Assembly: GCA_035771175.1 (NCBI GenBank) | Contig: CM069593.1 | Location: forward strand, 34,360,741 to 34,424,740 | DNA from: Paratinospora sagittata | Lineage: Eukaryota > Streptophyta > Magnoliopsida > Ranunculales > Menispermaceae | Direction of reading: 5' to 3' | DNA: 64,000 nt | Shown here: positions 26,115 through 40,358 of the stretch, piece after piece | Position numbering within the stretch: the stretch's first letter is position 1 | How the letters are laid out: each line of letters begins with the position of its first letter | Notes under the pieces: generated by a model | What the model saw: only the letters and a program-made list of their open reading frames with translations | Told to the model about the DNA's origin: nothing | The model's database searches: none | Translations under genes and position numbers: made by a program

Positions 26115-27301
26115 AAATGGAAAGATCACGGCAACAGCTTTATAGCGAGTTATCAAATGGGATAGCGCGCTAGAGACAATTTTTCATAAAAACAAATGTT
26201 TTATTATAGAACCCTATCAGCATGCTTTCAACACCAATAGTGCGTTAGTGCCTTATAGAAAAATTTGGCAAATTTGTGAAAGCCTTATTTTAAAAATCTA
26301 AGGAACTATTCCGTTGACTCAAAACATATTGAGATAAGATTATAAACTTTAAAATAATTCAACACTCAATGAAATTATGACTAAAACCTTTCGAAAAACA
26401 TTTTTTTTCAAAATGAAATACTATATCGAAGTGATTTTGAAGACTTTGCAATTTTCAGAGTTTTAGTGCTGAGATTGATCGAGAGGTTACCCTACACACC
26501 AAAGATCAAACCAATGCATTAGACATGATATATGTCTTCGTTCTTCGAGCTTGATCTTTGTAGACTTCGATAGCTATTGTTTGATGTGTTGTTGATGATT
26601 AGTTGTAGCTCTTAGAAAAAAAATACAGGTGATGTCCACTTGTTTGATGTGTTTTCTTACCGAGAACACCTCATATACTTACAGTTTTAAACAATAGATA
26701 GCCTATGGAAATCTCAGCACAAAAGGGATAAAATGAAGAACTTGCGAAATAATGAGGTTATCTTCAAGACAGTTTGCAATTTTGATTCAGTTAGAAGATT
26801 GTTTGGGCAAATGCAAGAATCACGACTTTCTTCTTTTTAAACACTCTTTGGAAAGCTCAGTCTAACTTGCAAAAATCGTGTGTTCTATCTTTGAAAATCA
26901 GAGAATGAGGGCTTTATAAAATTAGCAGTTGCAGGTTAAAGTTCAAGAGAGTACAGAATGATTTGAATTCAAAAAGTTGTTTAATCCAAAGTTGTTTTGG
27001 GCGTGCTAGACAACGGGAATCATCAAGGTCTTAGTAGAGAATATTTCAATTAAGATAACCTAGCAAAACAGTGTAAGGAATAGAAAAATGGAGCAAGCAG
27101 AAGTGCCCACATTTTTCTCGTTAAAAATATCAGATTTTTGTCTCAGACGTGGATTGCGTGCTTTTGGGTTGTGTATCATGTTCTCTATTGACAGATAGCA
27201 GGCTATAGCAGGTCTATGTACAAAAACCCTAGAGCTCGAGTTTTTGACTTTCCGATAGCGTGTTATCAAGGCTTATGGCGCGCTATTGCCCTTTTTACTA
27301 A
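26115..27301 (+). repeat. Monomer copy 23 (type P)
   Basis: gaaaaattt, acacctcat, gcctatgg, with gtacaaaaacc at its 3' end as in copy 27. Confidence 0.98.
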
Positions 27302-28488
27302 AAATGGAAAGATCACGGCAACAGCTTTATAGCGAGTTATCAAATGGGATAGCGCGCTAGAGACAATTTTTCATAAAAACAAATGTTTTATTATAGAACC
27401 CTATCAGCATGCTTTCAACACCAATAGTGCGTTAGTGCCTTATAGAAAATTTTGGCAAATTTGTGAAAGCCTTATTTTAAAAATCTAAGGAACTATTCCG
27501 TTGACTCAAAACATATTGAGATAAGATTATAAACTTTAAAATAATTCAACACTCAATGAAATTATGACTAAAACCTTTCGAAAAACATTTTTTTTCAAAA
27601 TGAAATACTATATCGAAGTGATTTTGAAGACTTTGCAATTTTCAGAGTTTTAGTGCTGAGATTGATCGAGAGGTTACCCTACACACCAAAGATCAAACCA
27701 ATGCATTAGACATGATATATGTCTTCGTTCTTCGAGCTTGATCTTTGTAGACTTCGATAGCTATTGTTTGATGTGTTGTTGATGATTAGTTGTAGCTCTT
27801 AGAAAAAAAATACAGGTGATGTCCACTTGTTTGATGTGTTTTCTTACCGAGAACACCTCATATACTTACAGTTTTAAACAATAGATAGCCTCTGGAAATG
27901 TCAGCACAAAAGGGATAAAATGAAGAACTTGCGAAATAATGAGGTTATCTTCAAGACAGTTTGCAATTTTGATTCAGTTAGAAGATTGTTTGGGCAAATG
28001 CAAGAATCACGACTTTCTTCTTTTTAAACACTCTTTGGAAAGCTCAGTCTAACTTGCAAAAATCGTGTGTTCTATCTTTGAAAATCAGAGAATGAGGGCT
28101 TTATAAAATTAGCAGTTGCAGGTTAAAGTTCAAGAGAGTACAGAATGATTTGAATTCAAAAAGTTGTTTAATCCAAAGTTGTTTTGGGCGTGCTAGACAA
28201 CGGGAATCATCAAGGTCTTAGTAGAGAATATTTCAATTAAGATAACCTAGCAAAACAGTGTAAGGAATAGAAAAATGGAGCAAGCAGAAGTGCCCACATT
28301 TTTCTCGTTAAAAATATCAGATTTTTGTCTCAGACGTGGATTGCGTGCTTTTGGGTTGTGTATCATGTTCTCTATTGACAGATAGCAGGCTATAGCAGGT
28401 CTATGTACACAAACCCTAGAGCTCGAGTTTTTGACTTTCCGATAGCGTGTTATCAAGGCTTATGGCGCGCTATTGCCCTTTTTACTAA
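27302..28488 (+). repeat. Monomer copy 24 (type Q)
   Basis: gaaaatttt, acacctcat, gaaatgtcag, gtacacaaacc. Confidence 0.98.
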
Positions 28489-29675
28489 AAATGGAAAGAT
28501 CACGGCAACAGCTTTATAGCGAGTTATCAAATGGGATAGCGCGCTAGAGACAATTTTTCATAAAAACAAATGTTTTATTATAGAACCCTATCAGCATGCT
28601 TTCAACACCAATAGTGCGTTAGTGCCTTATAGAAAATTTTGGCAAATTTGTGAAAGCCTTTTTTTAAAAATCTAAGGAACTATTCCGTTGACTCAAAACA
28701 TATTGAGATAAGATTATAAACTTTAAAATAATTCAACACTCAATGAAATTATGACTAAAACCTTTCGAAAAACATTTTTTTTCAAAATGAAATACTATAT
28801 CGAAGTGATTTTGAAGACTTTGCAATTTTCAGAGTTTTAGTGCTGAGATTGATCGAGAGGTTACCCTACACACCAAAGATCAAACCAATGCATTAGACAT
28901 GATATATGTCTTCGTTCTTCGAGCTTGATCTTTGTAGACTTCGATAGCTATTGTTTGATGTGTTGTTGATGATTAGTTGTAGCTCTTAGAAAAAAAATAC
29001 AGGTGATGTCCACTTGTTTGATGTGTTTTCTTACCGAGAACACTTCATATACTTACAGTTTTAAACAATAGATAGCCTCTGGAAATCTCAGCACAAAAGG
29101 GATAAAATGAAGAACTTGCGAAATAATGAGGTTATCTTCAAGACAGTTTGCAATTTTGATTCAGTTAGAAGATTGTTTGGGCAAATGCAAGAATCACGAC
29201 TTTCTTCTTTTTAAACACTCTTTGGAAAGCTCAGTCTAACTTGCAAAAATCGTGTGTTCTATCTTTGAAAATCAGAGAATGAGGGCTTTATAAAATTAGC
29301 AGTTGCAGGTTAAAGTTCAAGAGAGTACAGAATGATTTGAATTCAAAAAGTTGTTTAATCCAAAGTTGTTTTGGGCGTGCTAGACAACGGGAATCATCAA
29401 GGTCTTAGTAGAGAATATTTCAATTAAGATAACCTAGCAAAACAGTGTAAGGAATAGAAAAATGGAGCAAGCAGAAGTGCCCACATTTTTCTCGTTAAAA
29501 ATATCAGATTTTTGTCTCAGACGTGGATTGCGTGCTTTTGGGTTGTGTATCATGTTCTCTATTGACAGATAGCAGGCTATAGCAGGTCTATGTACAAAAA
29601 CCCTAGAGCTCGAGTTTTTGACTTTCCGATAGCGTGTTATCAAGGCTTATGGCGCGCTATTGCCCTTTTTACTAA
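28489..29675 (+). repeat. Monomer copy 25 (type R)
   Basis: gccttttttt with acacttcat, and gtacaaaaacc at the 3' end. Confidence 0.98.
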
Positions 29676-30862
29676 AAATGGAAAGATCACGGCAACAGCT
29701 TTATAGCGAGTTATCAAATGGGATAGCGCGCTAGAGACAATTTTTCATAAAAACAAATGTTTTATTATAGAACCCTATCAGCATGCTTTCAACACCAATA
29801 GTGCGTTAGTGCCTTATAGAAAAATTTGGCAAATTTGTGAAAGCCTTATTTTAAAAATCTAAGGAACTATTCCGTTGACTCAAAACATATTGAGATAAGA
29901 TTATAAACTTTAAAATAATTCAACACTCAATGAAATTATGACTAAAACCTTTCGAAAAACATTTTTTTTCAAAATGAAATACTATATCGAAGTGATTTTG
30001 AAGACTTTGCAATTTTCAGAGTTTTAGTGCTGAGATTGATCGAGAGGTTACCCTACACACCAAAGATCAAACCAATGCATTAGACATGATATATGTCTTC
30101 GTTCTTCGAGCTTGATCTTTGTAGACTTCGATAGCTATTGTTTGATGTGTTGTTGATGATTAGTTGTAGCTCTTAGAAAAAAAATACAGGTGATGTCCAC
30201 TTGTTTGATGTGTTTTCTTACCGAGAACACTTCATATACTTACAGTTTTAAACAATAGATAGCCTCTGGAAATCTCAGCACAAAAGGGATAAAATGAAGA
30301 ACTTGCGAAATAATGAGGTTATCTTCAAGACAGTTTGCAATTTTGATTCAGTTAGAAGATTGTTTGGGCAAATGCAAGAATCACGACTTTCTTCTTTTTA
30401 AACACTCTTTGGAAAGCTCAGTCTAACTTGCAAAAATCGTGTGTTCTATCTTTGAAAATCAGAGAATGAGGGCTTTATAAAATTAGCAGTTGCAGGTTAA
30501 AGTTCAAGAGAGTACAGAATGATTTGAATTCAAAAAGTTGTTTAATCCAAAGTTGTTTTGGGCGTGCTAGACAACGGGAATCATCAAGGTCTTAGTAGAG
30601 AATATTTCAATTAAGATAACCTAGCAAAACAGTGTAAGGAATAGAAAAATGGAGCAAGCAGAAGTGCCCACATTTTTCTCGTTAAAAATATCAGATTTTT
30701 GTCTCAGACGTGGATTGCGTGCTTTTGGGTTGTGTATCATGTTCTCTATTGACAGATAGCAGGCTATAGCAGGTCTATGTACACAAACCCTAGAGCTCGA
30801 GTTTTTGACTTTCCGATAGCGTGTTATCAAGGCTTATGGCGCGCTATTGCCCTTTTTACTAA
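29676..30862 (+). repeat. Monomer copy 26 (type S)
   Basis: gaaaaattt, acacttcat; the only S monomer of this four-monomer cycle. Confidence 0.98.
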
Positions 30863-32049
30863 AAATGGAAAGATCACGGCAACAGCTTTATAGCGAGTTA
30901 TCAAATGGGATAGCGCGCTAGAGACAATTTTTCATAAAAACAAATGTTTTATTATAGAACCCTATCAGCATGCTTTCAACACCAATAGTGCGTTAGTGCC
31001 TTATAGAAAAATTTGGCAAATTTGTGAAAGCCTTATTTTAAAAATCTAAGGAACTATTCCGTTGACTCAAAACATATTGAGATAAGATTATAAACTTTAA
31101 AATAATTCAACACTCAATGAAATTATGACTAAAACCTTTCGAAAAACATTTTTTTTCAAAATGAAATACTATATCGAAGTGATTTTGAAGACTTTGCAAT
31201 TTTCAGAGTTTTAGTGCTGAGATTGATCGAGAGGTTACCCTACACACCAAAGATCAAACCAATGCATTAGACATGATATATGTCTTCGTTCTTCGAGCTT
31301 GATCTTTGTAGACTTCGATAGCTATTGTTTGATGTGTTGTTGATGATTAGTTGTAGCTCTTAGAAAAAAAATACAGGTGATGTCCACTTGTTTGATGTGT
31401 TTTCTTACCGAGAACACCTCATATACTTACAGTTTTAAACAATAGATAGCCTATGGAAATCTCAGCACAAAAGGGATAAAATGAAGAACTTGCGAAATAA
31501 TGAGGTTATCTTCAAGACAGTTTGCAATTTTGATTCAGTTAGAAGATTGTTTGGGCAAATGCAAGAATCACGACTTTCTTCTTTTTAAACACTCTTTGGA
31601 AAGCTCAGTCTAACTTGCAAAAATCGTGTGTTCTATCTTTGAAAATCAGAGAATGAGGGCTTTATAAAATTAGCAGTTGCAGGTTAAAGTTCAAGAGAGT
31701 ACAGAATGATTTGAATTCAAAAAGTTGTTTAATCCAAAGTTGTTTTGGGCGTGCTAGACAACGGGAATCATCAAGGTCTTAGTAGAGAATATTTCAATTA
31801 AGATAACCTAGCAAAACAGTGTAAGGAATAGAAAAATGGAGCAAGCAGAAGTGCCCACATTTTTCTCGTTAAAAATATCAGATTTTTGTCTCAGACGTGG
31901 ATTGCGTGCTTTTGGGTTGTGTATCATGTTCTCTATTGACAGATAGCAGGCTATAGCAGGTCTATGTACAAAAACCCTAGAGCTCGAGTTTTTGACTTTC
32001 CGATAGCGTGTTATCAAGGCTTATGGCGCGCTATTGCCCTTTTTACTAA
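30863..32049 (+). repeat. Monomer copy 27 (type P)
   Basis: Same marker states as copy 23, including gtacaaaaacc, four monomers (4,748 bp) downstream of it. Confidence 0.98.
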
Positions 32050-33236
32050 AAATGGAAAGATCACGGCAACAGCTTTATAGCGAGTTATCAAATGGGATAG
32101 CGCGCTAGAGACAATTTTTCATAAAAACAAATGTTTTATTATAGAACCCTATCAGCATGCTTTCAACACCAATAGTGCGTTAGTGCCTTATAGAAAATTT
32201 TGGCAAATTTGTGAAAGCCTTATTTTAAAAATCTAAGGAACTATTCCGTTGACTCAAAACATATTGAGATAAGATTATAAACTTTAAAATAATTCAACAC
32301 TCAATGAAATTATGACTAAAACCTTTCGAAAAACATTTTTTTTCAAAATGAAATACTATATCGAAGTGATTTTGAAGACTTTGCAATTTTCAGAGTTTTA
32401 GTGCTGAGATTGATCGAGAGGTTACCCTACACACCAAAGATCAAACCAATGCATTAGACATGATATATGTCTTCGTTCTTCGAGCTTGATCTTTGTAGAC
32501 TTCGATAGCTATTGTTTGATGTGTTGTTGATGATTAGTTGTAGCTCTTAGAAAAAAAATACAGGTGATGTCCACTTGTTTGATGTGTTTTCTTACCGAGA
32601 ACACCTCATATACTTACAGTTTTAAACAATAGATAGCCTCTGGAAATGTCAGCACAAAAGGGATAAAATGAAGAACTTGCGAAATAATGAGGTTATCTTC
32701 AAGACAGTTTGCAATTTTGATTCAGTTAGAAGATTGTTTGGGCAAATGCAAGAATCACGACTTTCTTCTTTTTAAACACTCTTTGGAAAGCTCAGTCTAA
32801 CTTGCAAAAATCGTGTGTTCTATCTTTGAAAATCAGAGAATGAGGGCTTTATAAAATTAGCAGTTGCAGGTTAAAGTTCAAGAGAGTACAGAATGATTTG
32901 AATTCAAAAAGTTGTTTAATCCAAAGTTGTTTTGGGCGTGCTAGACAACGGGAATCATCAAGGTCTTAGTAGAGAATATTTCAATTAAGATAACCTAGCA
33001 AAACAGTGTAAGGAATAGAAAAATGGAGCAAGCAGAAGTGCCCACATTTTTCTCGTTAAAAATATCAGATTTTTGTCTCAGACGTGGATTGCGTGCTTTT
33101 GGGTTGTGTATCATGTTCTCTATTGACAGATAGCAGGCTATAGCAGGTCTATGTACACAAACCCTAGAGCTCGAGTTTTTGACTTTCCGATAGCGTGTTA
33201 TCAAGGCTTATGGCGCGCTATTGCCCTTTTTACTAA
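32050..33236 (+). repeat. Monomer copy 28 (type Q)
   Basis: Same marker states as copy 24, 4,748 bp downstream of it. Confidence 0.98.
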
Positions 33237-34423
33237 AAATGGAAAGATCACGGCAACAGCTTTATAGCGAGTTATCAAATGGGATAGCGCGCTAGAGACA
33301 ATTTTTCATAAAAACAAATGTTTTATTATAGAACCCTATCAGCATGCTTTCAACACCAATAGTGCGTTAGTGCCTTATAGAAAAATTTGGCAAATTTGTG
33401 AAAGCCTTATTTTAAAAATCTAAGGAACTATTCCGTTGACTCAAAACATATTGAGATAAGATTATAAACTTTAAAATAATTCAACACTCAATGAAATTAT
33501 GACTAAAACCTTTCGAAAAACATTTTTTTTCAAAATGAAATACTATATCGAAGTGATTTTGAAGACTTTGCAATTTTCAGAGTTTTAGTGCTGAGATTGA
33601 TCGAGAGGTTACCCTACACACCAAAGATCAAACCAATGCATTAGACATGATATATGTCTTCGTTCTTCGAGCTTGATCTTTGTAGACTTCGATAGCTATT
33701 GTTTGATGTGTTGTTGATGATTAGTTGTAGCTCTTAGAAAAAAAATACAGGTGATGTCCACTTGTTTGATGTGTTTTCTTACCGAGAACACTTCATATAC
33801 TTACAGTTTTAAACAATAGATAGCCTCTGGAAATCTCAGCACAAAAGGGATAAAATGAAGAACTTGCGAAATAATGAGGTTATCTTCAAGACAGTTTGCA
33901 ATTTTGATTCAGTTAGAAGATTGTTTGGGCAAATGCAAGAATCACGACTTTCTTCTTTTTAAACACTCTTTGGAAAGCTCAGTCTAACTTGCAAAAATCG
34001 TGTGTTCTATCTTTGAAAATCAGAGAATGAGGGCTTTATAAAATTAGCAGTTGCAGGTTAAAGTTCAAGAGAGTACAGAATGATTTGAATTCAAAAAGTT
34101 GTTTAATCCAAAGTTGTTTTGGGCGTGCTAGACAACGGGAATCATCAAGGTCTTAGTAGAGAATATTTCAATTAAGATAACCTAGCAAAACAGTGTAAGG
34201 AATAGAAAAATGGAGCAAGCAGAAGTGCCCACATTTTTCTCGTTAAAAATATCAGATTTTTGTCTCAGACGTGGATTGCGTGCTTTTGGGTTGTGTATCA
34301 TGTTCTCTATTGACAGATAGCAGGCTATAGCAGGTCTATGTACACAAACCCTAGAGCTCGAGTTTTTGACTTTCCGATAGCGTGTTATCAAGGCTTATGG
34401 CGCGCTATTGCCCTTTTTACTAA
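33237..34423 (+). repeat. Monomer copy 29 (type S)
   Basis: gaaaaattt, acacttcat; follows Q directly, so the R monomer is absent from this cycle. Confidence 0.98.
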
Positions 34424-35610
34424 AAATGGAAAGATCACGGCAACAGCTTTATAGCGAGTTATCAAATGGGATAGCGCGCTAGAGACAATTTTTCATAAAA
34501 ACAAATGTTTTATTATAGAACCCTATCAGCATGCTTTCAACACCAATAGTGCGTTAGTGCCTTATAGAAAAATTTGGCAAATTTGTGAAAGCCTTATTTT
34601 AAAAATCTAAGGAACTATTCCGTTGACTCAAAACATATTGAGATAAGATTATAAACTTTAAAATAATTCAACACTCAATGAAATTATGACTAAAACCTTT
34701 CGAAAAACATTTTTTTTCAAAATGAAATACTATATCGAAGTGATTTTGAAGACTTTGCAATTTTCAGAGTTTTAGTGCTGAGATTGATCGAGAGGTTACC
34801 CTACACACCAAAGATCAAACCAATGCATTAGACATGATATATGTCTTCGTTCTTCGAGCTTGATCTTTGTAGACTTCGATAGCTATTGTTTGATGTGTTG
34901 TTGATGATTAGTTGTAGCTCTTAGAAAAAAAATACAGGTGATGTCCACTTGTTTGATGTGTTTTCTTACCGAGAACACCTCATATACTTACAGTTTTAAA
35001 CAATAGATAGCCTATGGAAATCTCAGCACAAAAGGGATAAAATGAAGAACTTGCGAAATAATGAGGTTATCTTCAAGACAGTTTGCAATTTTGATTCAGT
35101 TAGAAGATTGTTTGGGCAAATGCAAGAATCACGACTTTCTTCTTTTTAAACACTCTTTGGAAAGCTCAGTCTAACTTGCAAAAATCGTGTGTTCTATCTT
35201 TGAAAATCAGAGAATGAGGGCTTTATAAAATTAGCAGTTGCAGGTTAAAGTTCAAGAGAGTACAGAATGATTTGAATTCAAAAAGTTGTTTAATCCAAAG
35301 TTGTTTTGGGCGTGCTAGACAACGGGAATCATCAAGGTCTTAGTAGAGAATATTTCAATTAAGATAACCTAGCAAAACAGTGTAAGGAATAGAAAAATGG
35401 AGCAAGCAGAAGTGCCCACATTTTTCTCGTTAAAAATATCAGATTTTTGTCTCAGACGTGGATTGCGTGCTTTTGGGTTGTGTATCATGTTCTCTATTGA
35501 CAGATAGCAGGCTATAGCAGGTCTATGTACACAAACCCTAGAGCTCGAGTTTTTGACTTTCCGATAGCGTGTTATCAAGGCTTATGGCGCGCTATTGCCC
35601 TTTTTACTAA
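34424..35610 (+). repeat. Monomer copy 30 (type P)
   Basis: gaaaaattt, acacctcat, gcctatgg; ends with gtacacaaacc, unlike P copies 23 and 27. Confidence 0.98.
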
Positions 35611-36797
35611 AAATGGAAAGATCACGGCAACAGCTTTATAGCGAGTTATCAAATGGGATAGCGCGCTAGAGACAATTTTTCATAAAAACAAATGTTTTAT
35701 TATAGAACCCTATCAGCATGCTTTCAACACCAATAGTGCGTTAGTGCCTTATAGAAAATTTTGGCAAATTTGTGAAAGCCTTATTTTAAAAATCTAAGGA
35801 ACTATTCCGTTGACTCAAAACATATTGAGATAAGATTATAAACTTTAAAATAATTCAACACTCAATGAAATTATGACTAAAACCTTTCGAAAAACATTTT
35901 TTTTCAAAATGAAATACTATATCGAAGTGATTTTGAAGACTTTGCAATTTTCAGAGTTTTAGTGCTGAGATTGATCGAGAGGTTACCCTACACACCAAAG
36001 ATCAAACCAATGCATTAGACATGATATATGTCTTCGTTCTTCGAGCTTGATCTTTGTAGACTTCGATAGCTATTGTTTGATGTGTTGTTGATGATTAGTT
36101 GTAGCTCTTAGAAAAAAAATACAGGTGATGTCCACTTGTTTGATGTGTTTTCTTACCGAGAACACCTCATATACTTACAGTTTTAAACAATAGATAGCCT
36201 CTGGAAATGTCAGCACAAAAGGGATAAAATGAAGAACTTGCGAAATAATGAGGTTATCTTCAAGACAGTTTGCAATTTTGATTCAGTTAGAAGATTGTTT
36301 GGGCAAATGCAAGAATCACGACTTTCTTCTTTTTAAACACTCTTTGGAAAGCTCAGTCTAACTTGCAAAAATCGTGTGTTCTATCTTTGAAAATCAGAGA
36401 ATGAGGGCTTTATAAAATTAGCAGTTGCAGGTTAAAGTTCAAGAGAGTACAGAATGATTTGAATTCAAAAAGTTGTTTAATCCAAAGTTGTTTTGGGCGT
36501 GCTAGACAACGGGAATCATCAAGGTCTTAGTAGAGAATATTTCAATTAAGATAACCTAGCAAAACAGTGTAAGGAATAGAAAAATGGAGCAAGCAGAAGT
36601 GCCCACATTTTTCTCGTTAAAAATATCAGATTTTTGTCTCAGACGTGGATTGCGTGCTTTTGGGTTGTGTATCATGTTCTCTATTGACAGATAGCAGGCT
36701 ATAGCAGGTCTATGTACACAAACCCTAGAGCTCGAGTTTTTGACTTTCCGATAGCGTGTTATCAAGGCTTATGGCGCGCTATTGCCCTTTTTACTAA
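35611..36797 (+). repeat. Monomer copy 31 (type Q)
   Basis: gaaaatttt, acacctcat, gaaatgtcag. Confidence 0.98.
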
Positions 36798-37984
36798 AAA
36801 TGGAAAGATCACGGCAACAGCTTTATAGCGAGTTATCAAATGGGATAGCGCGCTAGAGACAATTTTTCATAAAAACAAATGTTTTATTATAGAACCCTAT
36901 CAGCATGCTTTCAACACCAATAGTGCGTTAGTGCCTTATAGAAAATTTTGGCAAATTTGTGAAAGCCTTATTTTAAAAATCTAAGGAACTATTCCGTTGA
37001 CTCAAAACATATTGAGATAAGATTATAAACTTTAAAATAATTCAACACTCAATGAAATTATGACTAAAACCTTTCGAAAAACATTTTTTTTCAAAATGAA
37101 ATACTATATCGAAGTGATTTTGAAGACTTTGCAATTTTCAGAGTTTTAGTGCTGAGATTGATCGAGAGGTTACCCTACACACCAAAGATCAAACCAATGC
37201 ATTAGACATGATATATGTCTTCGTTCTTCGAGCTTGATCTTTGTAGACTTCGATAGCTATTGTTTGATGTGTTGTTGATGATTAGTTGTAGCTCTTAGAA
37301 AAAAAATACAGGTGATGTCCACTTGTTTGATGTGTTTTCTTACCGAGAACACCTCATATACTTACAGTTTTAAACAATAGATAGCCTCTGGAAATGTCAG
37401 CACAAAAGGGATAAAATGAAGAACTTGCGAAATAATGAGGTTATCTTCAAGACAGTTTGCAATTTTGATTCAGTTAGAAGATTGTTTGGGCAAATGCAAG
37501 AATCACGACTTTCTTCTTTTTAAACACTCTTTGGAAAGCTCAGTCTAACTTGCAAAAATCGTGTGTTCTATCTTTGAAAATCAGAGAATGAGGGCTTTAT
37601 AAAATTAGCAGTTGCAGGTTAAAGTTCAAGAGAGTACAGAATGATTTGAATTCAAAAAGTTGTTTAATCCAAAGTTGTTTTGGGCGTGCTAGACAACGGG
37701 AATCATCAAGGTCTTAGTAGAGAATATTTCAATTAAGATAACCTAGCAAAACAGTGTAAGGAATAGAAAAATGGAGCAAGCAGAAGTGCCCACATTTTTC
37801 TCGTTAAAAATATCAGATTTTTGTCTCAGACGTGGATTGCGTGCTTTTGGGTTGTGTATCATGTTCTCTATTGACAGATAGCAGGCTATAGCAGGTCTAT
37901 GTACACAAACCCTAGAGCTCGAGTTTTTGACTTTCCGATAGCGTGTTATCAAGGCTTATGGCGCGCTATTGCCCTTTTTACTAA
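36798..37984 (+). repeat. Monomer copy 32 (type Q)
   Basis: Same states as copy 31: Q is duplicated in this cycle. Confidence 0.98.
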
Positions 37985-39171
37985 AAATGGAAAGATCACG
38001 GCAACAGCTTTATAGCGAGTTATCAAATGGGATAGCGCGCTAGAGACAATTTTTCATAAAAACAAATGTTTTATTATAGAACCCTATCAGCATGCTTTCA
38101 ACACCAATAGTGCGTTAGTGCCTTATAGAAAAATTTGGCAAATTTGTGAAAGCCTTATTTTAAAAATCTAAGGAACTATTCCGTTGACTCAAAACATATT
38201 GAGATAAGATTATAAACTTTAAAATAATTCAACACTCAATGAAATTATGACTAAAACCTTTCGAAAAACATTTTTTTTCAAAATGAAATACTATATCGAA
38301 GTGATTTTGAAGACTTTGCAATTTTCAGAGTTTTAGTGCTGAGATTGATCGAGAGGTTACCCTACACACCAAAGATCAAACCAATGCATTAGACATGATA
38401 TATGTCTTCGTTCTTCGAGCTTGATCTTTGTAGACTTCGATAGCTATTGTTTGATGTGTTGTTGATGATTAGTTGTAGCTCTTAGAAAAAAAATACAGGT
38501 GATGTCCACTTGTTTGATGTGTTTTCTTACCGAGAACACTTCATATACTTACAGTTTTAAACAATAGATAGCCTCTGGAAATCTCAGCACAAAAGGGATA
38601 AAATGAAGAACTTGCGAAATAATGAGGTTATCTTCAAGACAGTTTGCAATTTTGATTCAGTTAGAAGATTGTTTGGGCAAATGCAAGAATCACGACTTTC
38701 TTCTTTTTAAACACTCTTTGGAAAGCTCAGTCTAACTTGCAAAAATCGTGTGTTCTATCTTTGAAAATCAGAGAATGAGGGCTTTATAAAATTAGCAGTT
38801 GCAGGTTAAAGTTCAAGAGAGTACAGAATGATTTGAATTCAAAAAGTTGTTTAATCCAAAGTTGTTTTGGGCGTGCTAGACAACGGGAATCATCAAGGTC
38901 TTAGTAGAGAATATTTCAATTAAGATAACCTAGCAAAACAGTGTAAGGAATAGAAAAATGGAGCAAGCAGAAGTGCCCACATTTTTCTCGTTAAAAATAT
39001 CAGATTTTTGTCTCAGACGTGGATTGCGTGCTTTTGGGTTGTGTATCATGTTCTCTATTGACAGATAGCAGGCTATAGCAGGTCTATGTACACAAACCCT
39101 AGAGCTCGAGTTTTTGACTTTCCGATAGCGTGTTATCAAGGCTTATGGCGCGCTATTGCCCTTTTTACTAA
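37985..39171 (+). repeat. Monomer copy 33 (type S)
   Basis: gaaaaattt, acacttcat, closing the fourth cycle. Confidence 0.98.
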
Positions 39172-40358
39172 AAATGGAAAGATCACGGCAACAGCTTTAT
39201 AGCGAGTTATCAAATGGGATAGCGCGCTAGAGACAATTTTTCATAAAAACAAATGTTTTATTATAGAACCCTATCAGCATGCTTTCAACACCAATAGTGC
39301 GTTAGTGCCTTATAGAAAAATTTGGCAAATTTGTGAAAGCCTTATTTTAAAAATCTAAGGAACTATTCCGTTGACTCAAAACATATTGAGATAAGATTAT
39401 AAACTTTAAAATAATTCAACACTCAATGAAATTATGACTAAAACCTTTCGAAAAACATTTTTTTTCAAAATGAAATACTATATCGAAGTGATTTTGAAGA
39501 CTTTGCAATTTTCAGAGTTTTAGTGCTGAGATTGATCGAGAGGTTACCCTACACACCAAAGATCAAACCAATGCATTAGACATGATATATGTCTTCGTTC
39601 TTCGAGCTTGATCTTTGTAGACTTCGATAGCTATTGTTTGATGTGTTGTTGATGATTAGTTGTAGCTCTTAGAAAAAAAATACAGGTGATGTCCACTTGT
39701 TTGATGTGTTTTCTTACCGAGAACACCTCATATACTTACAGTTTTAAACAATAGATAGCCTATGGAAATCTCAGCACAAAAGGGATAAAATGAAGAACTT
39801 GCGAAATAATGAGGTTATCTTCAAGACAGTTTGCAATTTTGATTCAGTTAGAAGATTGTTTGGGCAAATGCAAGAATCACGACTTTCTTCTTTTTAAACA
39901 CTCTTTGGAAAGCTCAGTCTAACTTGCAAAAATCGTGTGTTCTATCTTTGAAAATCAGAGAATGAGGGCTTTATAAAATTAGCAGTTGCAGGTTAAAGTT
40001 CAAGAGAGTACAGAATGATTTGAATTCAAAAAGTTGTTTAATCCAAAGTTGTTTTGGGCGTGCTAGACAACGGGAATCATCAAGGTCTTAGTAGAGAATA
40101 TTTCAATTAAGATAACCTAGCAAAACAGTGTAAGGAATAGAAAAATGGAGCAAGCAGAAGTGCCCACATTTTTCTCGTTAAAAATATCAGATTTTTGTCT
40201 CAGACGTGGATTGCGTGCTTTTGGGTTGTGTATCATGTTCTCTATTGACAGATAGCAGGCTATAGCAGGTCTATGTACACAAACCCTAGAGCTCGAGTTT
40301 TTGACTTTCCGATAGCGTGTTATCAAGGCTTATGGCGCGCTATTGCCCTTTTTACTAA
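39172..40358 (+). repeat. Monomer copy 34 (type P)
   Basis: gaaaaattt, acacctcat, gcctatgg; last P copy in the window. Confidence 0.98.

Larger units (their letters stand above)
26115..30862 (+). repeat. Higher-order repeat cycle 2: P-Q-R-S (copies 23-26)
   Basis: Same marker order as the preceding cycle with one S monomer fewer; 4,748 bp. Confidence 0.82.
30863..34423 (+). repeat. Higher-order repeat cycle 3: P-Q-S (copies 27-29)
   Basis: The R monomer is missing; 3,561 bp. P and Q match those of the preceding cycle, including the gtacaaaaacc state of P. Confidence 0.82.
34424..39171 (+). repeat. Higher-order repeat cycle 4: P-Q-Q-S (copies 30-33)
   Basis: Q is duplicated in tandem and R is absent; 4,748 bp. 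Confidence 0.82.
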